In this document: piece by piece, positions 31,927-39,626 of the stretch
Layout: each line of letters begins with the position of its first letter
How positions within the stretch are numbered: the first letter of the stretch is position 1
From: Gemmatimonadota bacterium
GTDB lineage: Bacteria > Gemmatimonadota > Gemmatimonadetes > Gemmatimonadales > GWC2-71-9
Assembly: GCA_009692115.1 (NCBI GenBank)
Contig: SHZU01000005.1
Span: 124,001 to 188,000, forward strand
Length of the DNA: 64,000 nucleotides
Reading direction: 5' to 3'
Translations under genes and position numbers: made by a program
The notes under the pieces: generated by a model
Seen by the model: the letters and a program-made list of their open reading frames with translations, nothing else
Told to the model about the DNA's origin: nothing
Databases searched by the model: none

Positions 31927-33342
31927 ATGTACTTTCGTCGTTTCTACGATGAGCAGCTCGCCCAGGCCAGCTATTTGATCGGCTGCCAGGCCAACGGAAC
32001 CGCCATCGTGATCGATCCCGCGCGGAGCATTCAGCCGTACCTCGAGGTCGCGGCGGCGGAAAGATTCATGATCGTCGCGGTGACGGAAACCCATATCCAC
32101 GCCGATTTCGTCTCGGGGATTCGGGAACTGGCCGTGGCCACCAATGCCCGGACCTATGTCAGCGGTTGTGGTCCCGCCGACTGGCAGTACGAGTTTCGGG
32201 AGGCGTCGGATGTGACGGCCCTGGGCGATCGGAGCGTCATCAAGATCGGCAACATCACGATCACTGCGGTGCCCACGCCCGGTCATACACCCGAGCACCT
32301 GTCGTTCCTGGTGACGGATGGCGCGGTGGCCGAGGAACCGATCGGGGTGATCACCGGCGACTTCGTGTTCGTCGGCGATGTTGGCCGGCCCGACCTGCTG
32401 GAGAAGGCGACGAAGATTGCCAACACCGCGGAGGCCGGGGCCCGGGATCTCTATCGAAGCCTGGCCTGGTTCAAGACCCTCCCGGACTACGTCCAAATCT
32501 GGCCCGGACATGGCGCCGGGTCGGCCTGCGGCAAGGGACTCGGCGCGATCCCCCAGTCCACGGTCGGTTACGAACGCCGGTTCAACTGGGCGTTCGGGGT
32601 CGAGTCTGAAGACGAGTTCGTTCGTCAGGTGTTGGCGGGGCAACCGGAACCGCCCCGGTACTTCGGCCGGATGAAGCAGGTCAATCGGGCCGGCGCCGCG
32701 GTGCTCGGCCCGCTCCCGCCGGTGCCGTCGCTCAACTCGGCGGCGTTCAAGCGCCATCTGACCGCAGGTGCGATGGTGGTCGATACTCGGCCGAGTGAGG
32801 AATTTGCCGCCGGGCATGTTCCGGGCACCATCAATATTCCACTGTCGAGGAACTTCACGACCTATGCCGGGTCAGTGCTTCCGTATGACCAGGAAATCTG
32901 CGTGGTGCTCGTCGATGCTACAGTCGGCGAGGCGGTGGCGCGGAATCTCCGAGCCATCGGCTTCGACCGGATCGGCGGTATCATCGAGGCGACGGTGGTC
33001 GACGCGTGGAAGGGCCGCGGCAACACGCTCGGAACCGCGACCGAGCTGACCGTGGAGCAACTGGCGGACGGCTCGCCGGTCGACCGATTGGTGATCGATG
33101 TCCGGAATCGATCGGAATGGACGGCAGGGCACATGGGCCATGCGACCCTGATCCCTTTGCCGGAACTGCTGGAACGATTGGACGAGATCCCGAAGGACGC
33201 CGATATCCTGTTCCACTGTCAGACCGGCAGCCGGTCGACAATTGCCGCGAGTGTGCTCCGGTCTCGGGGCTACGAGCGGGTCACGAACCTGATCGGCGGC
33301 TTCAGCGCCTGGGTCGGGATGGGCGGCCGGATCGAACGTTAG
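31927..33342 (+). CDS. MBL-fold metallohydrolase with two rhodanese domains (persulfide dioxygenase-like)
   Basis: 471 residues, ribosome site AGGAGA before ATG. The metallo-beta-lactamase domain (1-240) has 'ETHIHADFVSG', 'PGHTPEH' and 'GDFVFVGDVGRPDL', the iron-binding set of ETHE1/BLH-type persulfide dioxygenases. Two rhodanese domains follow (about 270-355 and 375-470). The first has no catalytic Cys ('CVVLVDAT' position), the second carries it in 'HCQTGSRS'. The protein would oxidise a persulfide and handle the sulfane sulfur in one polypeptide. It is coupled to the TauE-like exporter. Confidence 0.9.
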   Translation: MYFRRFYDEQLAQASYLIGCQANGTAIVIDPARSIQPYLEVAAAERFMIVAVTETHIHADFVSGIRELAVATNARTYVSGCGPADWQYEFREASDVTALGDRSVIKIGNITITAVPTPGHTPEHLSFLVTDGAVAEEPIGVITGDFVFVGDVGRPDLLEKATKIANTAEAGARDLYRSLAWFKTLPDYVQIWPGHGAGSACGKGLGAIPQSTVGYERRFNWAFGVESEDEFVRQVLAGQPEPPRYFGRMKQVNRAGAAVLGPLPPVPSLNSAAFKRHLTAGAMVVDTRPSEEFAAGHVPGTINIPLSRNFTTYAGSVLPYDQEICVVLVDATVGEAVARNLRAIGFDRIGGIIEATVVDAWKGRGNTLGTATELTVEQLADGSPVDRLVIDVRNRSEWTAGHMGHATLIPLPELLERLDEIPKDADILFHCQTGSRSTIAASVLRSRGYERVTNLIGGFSAWVGMGGRIER

Positions 33343-34193
33343 GCGACAACGTCGCTCACCAGCCCATCCCGAAACCAAGTCCCAACCAGGGTATTGAACC
33401 GGTCGGGCCACTGCCAGTTCCACGTGTGTACCCCTCCCGAAATAAAGCTACCGCGGGCATTCGGCATCAGGGCCACCAATCGGCCCACGCTCTCCCGGAT
33501 CTTCCGGTGCTCCTTGCTGCCCGCAACCACGAGCACCGGGTGGCGGCGCTCGGCCAGGGCGGGCGGGGGCCGGAACGTCGTGACATCGAGGATCATCTGG
33601 TGAAGTGGTCCGGCCTCCAAGCGCCGGACGTCCGCTAGCAAGCTGGGGTAGTCCTCCGGCGGCACGGCCATCATCTTCGCCGTCAGACGGACCAGCGGTC
33701 CGAGCTTGCCAATGGGGAGCGTTAGAGCCGTCAGCCCGGCAAGGGCCCGAGCTCCGGCGATTCCAGTGGCCAAGGTGCCGCTGACCAGCATCTGGTCAAT
33801 GGCGTCGGGGTCCTGGGCCAATAACTGGAGAGCCACGACGCCGCCGAGGCTCAGGCCGACGACGTGCGCTTTGCCTCCGGGCACCTCGTTCTTGATGACC
33901 CTGGCCACGGCGTCGGCCGCGTCGGGCACTGAAATCCAGGGCGCTCGTGAGGCCCCGTGGCCCGGAAGCTCGACGGCCAGGCCCTTGAATCCGACCAGTG
34001 ACGCAAGCTGCTGCCGCCACATCCAACTCGAAATGCCGGCTCCGTGAATGAACACGATCGTCGGCTCCTTGTCAGTGGGCGTCCCGCGCGATACGTTCTC
34101 GCCGTGCGGTACTCCCGTCGTCGCTCCAGCCCCATTGCCCAAGCCATCACTCCGTTGTTGGCCCTCTACCTGTTGCTCCAACTGTTTCTCCAC
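33339..34193 (-). CDS. Alpha/beta hydrolase
   Basis: About 284 residues from GTG 34193; the longer frame would overlap the S9 gene and has no conserved sequence, so the start is uncertain. Oxyanion strand 'IVFIHGAGISSWMW', nucleophile elbow 'GLSLGG', and C-terminal His in 'SGGVHTWNW' are visible. No signal peptide. It follows the S9 peptidase gene (stop 34199) by a few bases on the same strand and its stop overlaps that of the MBL-rhodanese gene (TTAG shared by both stops). Substrate unknown. Confidence 0.82.
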   Translation of the reverse strand: MEKQLEQQVEGQQRSDGLGNGAGATTGVPHGENVSRGTPTDKEPTIVFIHGAGISSWMWRQQLASLVGFKGLAVELPGHGASRAPWISVPDAADAVARVIKNEVPGGKAHVVGLSLGGVVALQLLAQDPDAIDQMLVSGTLATGIAGARALAGLTALTLPIGKLGPLVRLTAKMMAVPPEDYPSLLADVRRLEAGPLHQMILDVTTFRPPPALAERRHPVLVVAGSKEHRKIRESVGRLVALMPNARGSFISGGVHTWNWQWPDRFNTLVGTWFRDGLVSDVVA

Positions 34194-34198
34194 AGCCG

Positions 34199-36406
34199 TT
34201 AGGGATTGGCCGCGAGATACTTGTCGTACCACGCCACGATTCGGTGGTGGAAGTCGACAAAATCCGCTGCCGTCGTGGCCGGGGTCCCGTGTCCGCCGTT
34301 CATGTAGTTGGCCCACGCCACCGGTTTCCCCAGCCGTCGCAAGGCATAGTACATCTCGCGGGTGTTGTCCGCCGGCACATTGGCGTCGAGCGCACCGGTC
34401 ATCAGGAGCAAGGGCGTCGCAATCCGATCCGCGAACATGATCGCCGATTGATCGAGGTACTTTTGCGGCTGCTGCCAGAGTGTGGCGCCGATGCGGTCCT
34501 GGCTCTTTTCCGCCGCGTGGACGTTCCGGACACCGAGCCGGGGTGAGTCAGTGTAGAAACTGATGAGATCGACCTTGCCGGAAATGTTGATGGCGGCCTT
34601 GAATCGCTTGGTCTGGGTGACCAGCAAGTTCGTGGCATAGCCGCCGTAGCTGATGCCTTGGACGCCGAGCCGCGCCGAGTCGGCGATGCCTCGTTCAATC
34701 AGCCGATTGGCCGCGGCGGTGACCCCCTTGAGCCACCCCTCGCCCGGGTACCCGGTCTCCAGGCTCACCGACGGCTGCACCACCACGTAGCCCGCCCCGG
34801 TCAGCGTGTTGATGATGGACTCATACCGATCGTCGAAGAACGACTCGTAGACATAGAAGATGGTCGGATACGGCTTCCCGGCCTCGAACCCGGGAGGGTA
34901 GTAGACCACGCCGAACTGGCGTTTTCCATCAACGTCGAGGTACTCGATGAGCTCGTTTTTCCCAAAGCTCACCGTTCGAAGATCCGGGTTGGTCTCGACC
35001 AACCGGGTGGCGTTTCGGAGATCCCCGCTGGCTACGAAGAGATCCGGCGGTCGGCTTCCATCGGCCACCGTGAAGACGCCCCGGCTTCCGTCGCGAGAGA
35101 AGCGAGGGGTTCCGTAGCTCCGGCCGTCCGTGATGGTGGGCTCGAGCCGCCCGGTCCGCCGGTCAAACCGCGCGAACCCTCGCTCCCAGGTTTTGCGTGA
35201 CGCCACGGAGAGCAGCACGGATTGCCGGTCATCGCTCCAGCCGACCACCGCATATCGCGGGGCCATGGTGGCGGAATCCGGCGTGGCCAGAAACATGGTC
35301 CGGGCGCCCCCGGTTGTTTCGACGAACCACATCCCCTCGGTGTTGCCGGCAATCAACTCCTGACCGTCGGGACTCAATCGAATCGGGCTGAAGCGCTCCT
35401 TCTCTCGGCGGTCGCGGGCCACCTTGGTGGTATCGATCGCAGGCGTCGTCTCCTTGGCTCCCGCGATCTGGCGGGCCGCGGTATCACCGATCGACCCGAG
35501 TAGCAGCCGGCCGTCCTTGGCATAGGCAAACCGCCGCCCGTCCCGGGACCAGACCAGGGTGAGGCCCTTGGTTGAGCCGAGGACGGTTGACCGGGCGCCG
35601 TCGCGCCGTGAAACCAGCCGACCCTCGGTGCCGAAGATGACGTCGTAGTCGGTCTTCGGGGTAATGTCCTCTTGATAGACCAGACTCGAGTCATCGTCAG
35701 CCAGGTGCCACGAGATGATCCCGATTTCGGGGGTGAGTTCCTGGGTGTGCCCAGTTCTGATGTCGATGGCCGCCACGATCCGCACGGACCCCTGGCGACG
35801 GAGGTCATCCCAGGCCAAGAACGGCTCGTCGCTCGACTGCACGAACACCGGCCCCGCGGTCATCTCCCGAAAGCGGTCCGCCGTCCGTTTTCGCCAATCC
35901 TGGCTTCGAAGCGCGACCAGGAGCCTGGTCCCAGCGCGGTCCCAGCGGAGTTCGCTGTTTTCCGCCACGAATCGGCCGGCGGGAAGTCTCACGGGATTCA
36001 ACCGGGCGCCGTCCCGGTCCCAGACGACCGGCACGACCTGATCGCCTTCGACCACGAGGATGGCGAGTCGGCGGCCGTCCGGCGACCACGCCACCGCCCT
36101 CACGTTTCGGGGTCCGGAAAAGACCCGGCTTTTCGACCCATTGTCGCTATTGATGATCCAGAGTTCCGCGCTCGCGGGCCGAAGGTACGACGGGTCGCCA
36201 TCGCGGTGGTGATCGACGCCCAACTGATCCCGCCGGCTCGAAGCCGTTGCCGCCACCCAGCGACCATCTTCCGAGACATCCTGCACCGCATACCCCACCA
36301 CACCAAGCGCAATCTCCGGCGTAAACTGCCGCCCCCCCTGAGCCCACCCCGCCCCCGCCCCCGCCACCCCAACCACCACCAACCCCGCCACCCCAATCCA
36401 CCGCAT
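34199..36406 (-). CDS. S9 family peptidase with N-terminal propeller, second copy
   Basis: 735 residues. A Gly/Val-rich signal peptide (ends 'GAGWAQ') is encoded by an extreme G-rich tract. A beta-propeller with 'SPDGRRLAILV', 'SRDGRRFAYAK' and 'SPDGQELIAG' blades is followed by the hydrolase domain: nucleophile 'GISYGGYA', Asp in 'GALDANVP', His in 'NGGHGTP'. The triad is complete. Likely a periplasmic oligopeptidase. It differs from the S9 enzyme at 13.1 kb in length and His motif and is not a recent duplicate. Confidence 0.92.
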   Translation of the reverse strand: MRWIGVAGLVVVGVAGAGAGWAQGGRQFTPEIALGVVGYAVQDVSEDGRWVAATASSRRDQLGVDHHRDGDPSYLRPASAELWIINSDNGSKSRVFSGPRNVRAVAWSPDGRRLAILVVEGDQVVPVVWDRDGARLNPVRLPAGRFVAENSELRWDRAGTRLLVALRSQDWRKRTADRFREMTAGPVFVQSSDEPFLAWDDLRRQGSVRIVAAIDIRTGHTQELTPEIGIISWHLADDDSSLVYQEDITPKTDYDVIFGTEGRLVSRRDGARSTVLGSTKGLTLVWSRDGRRFAYAKDGRLLLGSIGDTAARQIAGAKETTPAIDTTKVARDRREKERFSPIRLSPDGQELIAGNTEGMWFVETTGGARTMFLATPDSATMAPRYAVVGWSDDRQSVLLSVASRKTWERGFARFDRRTGRLEPTITDGRSYGTPRFSRDGSRGVFTVADGSRPPDLFVASGDLRNATRLVETNPDLRTVSFGKNELIEYLDVDGKRQFGVVYYPPGFEAGKPYPTIFYVYESFFDDRYESIINTLTGAGYVVVQPSVSLETGYPGEGWLKGVTAAANRLIERGIADSARLGVQGISYGGYATNLLVTQTKRFKAAINISGKVDLISFYTDSPRLGVRNVHAAEKSQDRIGATLWQQPQKYLDQSAIMFADRIATPLLLMTGALDANVPADNTREMYYALRRLGKPVAWANYMNGGHGTPATTAADFVDFHHRIVAWYDKYLAANP

Positions 36407-36419
36407 ACCATCCCCCCCG
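36331..36419 (-). other. G-rich tract with G-quadruplex potential over start of S9 gene
   Basis: On the minus strand this stretch contains at least eight runs of three or more G within 90 bases, including runs of five and seven, covering the ribosome site, start codon and signal-peptide codons of the S9 gene. It is in the non-template (mRNA-like) orientation. Confidence 0.6.
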
Positions 36420-36490
36420 TTGTGCGCTGAGTGCCGAGGTTACAATTGAAGCGTAAACGGCCAAACGCACAACCGAACCAGGAGAACCGG

Positions 36491-37348
36491 GTGATCGGAA
36501 TCATCGGGGGCAGCGGGCTGTATCAGATGGACGGGTGGGAGGGGGCCGCCTGGCAACGGGTCACCACCCCGTGGGGTGATCCCTCCGATGAGCTGCTGGT
36601 GGGAACCCTGGGCGGCCAAGCCGCGGCGTTTCTGCCTCGTCACGGCCGGGGCCATCGAATTCCGCCTTCAGATCTTAATTTTCGCGCGAACATCGCCGCG
36701 CTGAAACAACTGGGCGTTTCCGATGTGCTGAGCCTCTCGGCGGTCGGGTCGCTGCGTGAGGACCTGCCGCCCGGAACGTTCGTGGTGGTCGACCAGTTCG
36801 TCGACCGAACCTTTGCCCGCGCCAAGAGTTTCTTTGGCCCCGGGCTGGTGGCCCACGTGTCGGTGGCCGATCCCGTCTGTCGCCGACTCGGCGATCTGAT
36901 CGCCGGCGCCGCCCAGCACCTGAACCTGGCCACGGTCCGGGGCGGGACCTACCTCGCGATGGAAGGTCCCCAGTTTTCTACCAAAGCGGAATCCGCCCTC
37001 TATCGGTCCTGGGGCATGAGCGTCATCGGGATGACCAACATGCCGGAGGCCAAGCTCGCCCGTGAGGCCGAGCTTTGTTATGCGACGATCGCGATGGTCA
37101 CCGACTACGATTGCTGGCATCCCGACCACGCCCATGTCACGGTCGATCAGGTTGTCGGGGTGGTGCTTCGAAATGCCGCTGCCGCCCAGCAGCTGATTCG
37201 GACGGTGGCGCCCCGGCTGACCGACCGGCCAACCCCCTGTCCGTGCGGTTGCGATCGGGCCCTCGACTCGGCGGTGATGACGGCACCCGGTGCGCGGGAT
37301 CCCAGATTGGTCCAACAACTCCGCGGCATCGCGGGGCGGGTACTGTGA
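36491..37348 (+). CDS. mtnP: S-methyl-5'-thioadenosine phosphorylase
   Basis: 285 residues from GTG 36491, with AGGAGA seven bases upstream. Signature motifs: 'IGIIGGSGLY' phosphate loop, 'RHGRGHRIPPSDLNFRAN', 'AMEGPQFSTKAE' ribose/base contact, and 'TDYDCWH', whose two Asp favour 6-amino purines (MTAP type rather than PNP). It splits methylthioadenosine with phosphate into adenine and methylthioribose-1-phosphate. The next gene, overlapping its stop in GTGA, recycles the adenine. A short 'CPCGC' Cys cluster is near residue 255. Confidence 0.93.
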   Translation: MIGIIGGSGLYQMDGWEGAAWQRVTTPWGDPSDELLVGTLGGQAAAFLPRHGRGHRIPPSDLNFRANIAALKQLGVSDVLSLSAVGSLREDLPPGTFVVVDQFVDRTFARAKSFFGPGLVAHVSVADPVCRRLGDLIAGAAQHLNLATVRGGTYLAMEGPQFSTKAESALYRSWGMSVIGMTNMPEAKLAREAELCYATIAMVTDYDCWHPDHAHVTVDQVVGVVLRNAAAAQQLIRTVAPRLTDRPTPCPCGCDRALDSAVMTAPGARDPRLVQQLRGIAGRVL

Positions 37349-37875
37349 AAGATCTCAAGGCTTTGGTCCGCTCGATTCCCGACTATCCCAAACCCGGGAT
37401 TCTGTTTCGGGATATCACCACCCTGATGGCTGACGGACCGGCATTCCGCGAGCTCGTGGACCGGTTCACCTCCCGGTATCGCAACGAGCGGATCGACCGA
37501 GTGGCGGGGATCGAGGCCCGCGGGTTCATCCTGGGTGGCGCGGTGGCCGAGCGATTGGGTGCCGGGTTCGTGCCGATCCGAAAGAAGGGGAAGCTGCCTT
37601 CGGCCACGATTGGCCGCGACTACCAGCTCGAGTACGGGACGGACCGGGTTGAAATCCACCGCGATGCGGTCGGGACGGGGCAGCGGGTCATGCTGATTGA
37701 CGATCTGATCGCGACCGGCGGCACCGCGCTCGCGGGCCTGTCGCTGCTCGGACAGCTCGGCGCGACGGTGGTCGAGGCCTGCTTTGCGATCGATCTTCCG
37801 GAACTGGGCGGGCGCCGCCGGCTCGAAGCGGTTGGCTGCAAGACCTACTGCGTGATGGAGTTCGAGGGCCACTGA
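37345..37875 (+). CDS. apt: Adenine phosphoribosyltransferase
   Basis: 176 residues from GTG 37345, overlapping the mtnP stop. Typical APRT: 'IPDYPKPGILFRDIT' N-terminus, 'GIEARGFILGG', and the PRPP-binding loop 'VMLIDDLIATGGTAL'. It turns adenine and PRPP into AMP in the cytoplasm. The position between mtnP and mtnA shows it is used to salvage the adenine released from methylthioadenosine. Confidence 0.95.
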   Translation: MKDLKALVRSIPDYPKPGILFRDITTLMADGPAFRELVDRFTSRYRNERIDRVAGIEARGFILGGAVAERLGAGFVPIRKKGKLPSATIGRDYQLEYGTDRVEIHRDAVGTGQRVMLIDDLIATGGTALAGLSLLGQLGATVVEACFAIDLPELGGRRRLEAVGCKTYCVMEFEGH

Positions 37876-38918
37876 TGCGGGTCGGCGACCGCTGGTACCG
37901 AACGATCTGGGTTGAGGACGACGGCTGGACCGTGGCGGTCATCGATCAGACCGCCTTGCCCGGAACACTGGTCATTGCGCGGCTGCAGTCGCTCGACGAC
38001 GTGGCCGATGCGATTTGCCGGATGCGGGTCCGTGGCGCGCCGCTGATCGGGGTGGCCGCCGCCTACGGCGTTGCCTTGGCCCTGCGAACCGACCCCAGTG
38101 ACGCCGGGCTGTCGCGGGCCGTCGCAACGTTAGGCATGACTCGGCCGACCGCGATCAACCTCCAGTGGGCGCTCGACCGAGTGGTCGGCCATTTGGAGGC
38201 GTTGTCGCCCGCTGACCGGCCGCAGGCCGGCTCCGACTACGCCGCTCGCTTGGCCGATGACGACGCGGCCACCTGCCGGGCGATTGGTGAGCACGGCGAG
38301 CCGTTGCTTCGCGCCCTCTTTGAGCAGAACGGCCGGACTCGACCGGTCAATGTCTTGACCCACTGCAACGCCGGGTGGCTCGCGACGGTGGATTGGGGCA
38401 CCGCGCTGGCGCCGATCTACCTGGCCCACGATCGAGGCGTCCCGCTCCATGTCTGGGTCGACGAGACCCGGCCCCGAAACCAGGGCCTCCTGACGGCCTG
38501 GGAACTGGCCGGTCACGGGGTGCCCTGCACGGTCATTGCCGACAACGCGGGCGGCCACCTGATGCGAACCGGCCAAGTCGACTGCTGCCTGGTCGGGACC
38601 GACCGGACCACCCGTCAGGGCGATGTTGCCAACAAGATCGGGACCTACCTCAAAGCGCTGGCCGCCGCCGACACCGGGACTCCTTTCTACGTCGCGGCCC
38701 CGTCCTCGAGCATCGACTGGACGTTGACCAAGGGCAGCGACATTCCGATCGAGGAACGATCCGGAGCGGAGCTTGGCCATGGGCCCGGCGTTTCGGTAGC
38801 CAATCCAGCCTTCGACGTGACGCCGGCGCGTTTGGTCACCGGGCTGCTGACCGAACGCGGCCTTGCCGAACCATCGCTCGAGGGCCTGGCCCGACTTTTT
38901 CCGGAGGGCAGCCGATGA
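37875..38918 (+). CDS. mtnA: S-methyl-5-thioribose-1-phosphate isomerase
   Basis: 347 residues; ATG shares one base with the apt stop. Motifs of MtnA/aIF2B-like isomerases: 'RGAPLIGVAAAYG', catalytic Cys in 'THCNAGWLA', 'VWVDETRPRNQG', and catalytic Asp in 'GDVANKIGTY' preceded by 'VGTDRTTRQ'. It converts methylthioribose-1-phosphate to methylthioribulose-1-phosphate. Translation is coupled to apt upstream and the aldolase downstream (ATGA at 38915). Confidence 0.93.
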   Translation: MRVGDRWYRTIWVEDDGWTVAVIDQTALPGTLVIARLQSLDDVADAICRMRVRGAPLIGVAAAYGVALALRTDPSDAGLSRAVATLGMTRPTAINLQWALDRVVGHLEALSPADRPQAGSDYAARLADDDAATCRAIGEHGEPLLRALFEQNGRTRPVNVLTHCNAGWLATVDWGTALAPIYLAHDRGVPLHVWVDETRPRNQGLLTAWELAGHGVPCTVIADNAGGHLMRTGQVDCCLVGTDRTTRQGDVANKIGTYLKALAAADTGTPFYVAAPSSSIDWTLTKGSDIPIEERSGAELGHGPGVSVANPAFDVTPARLVTGLLTERGLAEPSLEGLARLFPEGSR

Positions 38919-39559
38919 CCGATGAAGCTGAACGGAACCTGGTGGTCGCGGCGGCCCGTCGGACCGCCACGCTTGGCCTGACGCACGGCACCTCCGGGAA
39001 TGTGAGTTGCCGCACCCCCGATGGGATGTTGATCACTCCGTCCGGCATCTCCTACGACGGCCTCGAGTCCGCTGATGTGGTCGCCATGGCGCTCGACGGT
39101 ACGATCGCCCCCGGCGGGCGTCGTCGTCCGTCGAGCGAGTGGCGGATCCATGCCCGACTCTATCAGGCCCGGCCCGACGCCGGGGCGGTGGTCCACGGGC
39201 ACTCTCCAGCGGCCTCGGCCGTTGCCTGTCTTGGCCGCGGGCTGCCGTCGTTCCACTACATGATCGCGATCGCGGGCGGTGACTCGGTGCCGGGTACCGG
39301 CTACGCCCTCTTCGGCACCGAGGCCTTGGCGGCCTTGGCCGCCGCGGCGATGCGGGATCGTTGGGCCTGCCTGCTGGCCCATCACGGATTGTTGGCCGCG
39401 GGAACGACCCTCGACCACGCGATGGCGGTGGCGGCAGAGGTCGAGTTCCTGGCCGACCTATACCTCCGGCTTCTGCCACTCGGCGAGCCGGCCCGGCTCG
39501 ATCCCGAGCAGATGCGGGCCGTGATCGACCGGTTCCGGTCCTATGGCCAACCGGGCTGA
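38915..39559 (+). CDS. Class II aldolase family protein, candidate methylthioribulose-1-phosphate aldolase
   Basis: 214 residues from ATG 38915. Fuculose-phosphate-aldolase fold: 'THGTSGNVSCR', catalytic Glu in 'SSEWRIHARLY', zinc ligands in 'HGHSPAASA' and 'HHGLLAAG'. In this operon its likely substrate is methylthioribulose-1-phosphate. Two related activities are possible: MtnB dehydratase (methionine salvage) or Ald2-type aldolase of the DHAP shunt, giving DHAP and methylthioacetaldehyde. Absence of mtnC, mtnD or mtnE nearby favours the aldolase. The next gene starts 67 bases on. Confidence 0.85.
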   Translation: MTDEAERNLVVAAARRTATLGLTHGTSGNVSCRTPDGMLITPSGISYDGLESADVVAMALDGTIAPGGRRRPSSEWRIHARLYQARPDAGAVVHGHSPAASAVACLGRGLPSFHYMIAIAGGDSVPGTGYALFGTEALAALAAAAMRDRWACLLAHHGLLAAGTTLDHAMAVAAEVEFLADLYLRLLPLGEPARLDPEQMRAVIDRFRSYGQPG

Positions 39560-39626
39560 GGCCCCCTTGCCCCCAGGCTGCTTTCACGGCAACATTGCCG
39601 CTTCCTCTCCCAATCCGGGTCGAACC

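Noticed and set aside
30875-33342. Nitrogen- or sulfur-linked island with the NosY-like scar
   Set aside because: The TauE and MBL-rhodanese genes are a self-contained sulfur unit, separated from the scar by three unrelated genes.
36420-36490. SAM or related riboswitch before the mtnP operon
   Set aside because: Only 71 bases separate it from the divergent S9 gene start and there is no SAM-I/II-like stem pattern.
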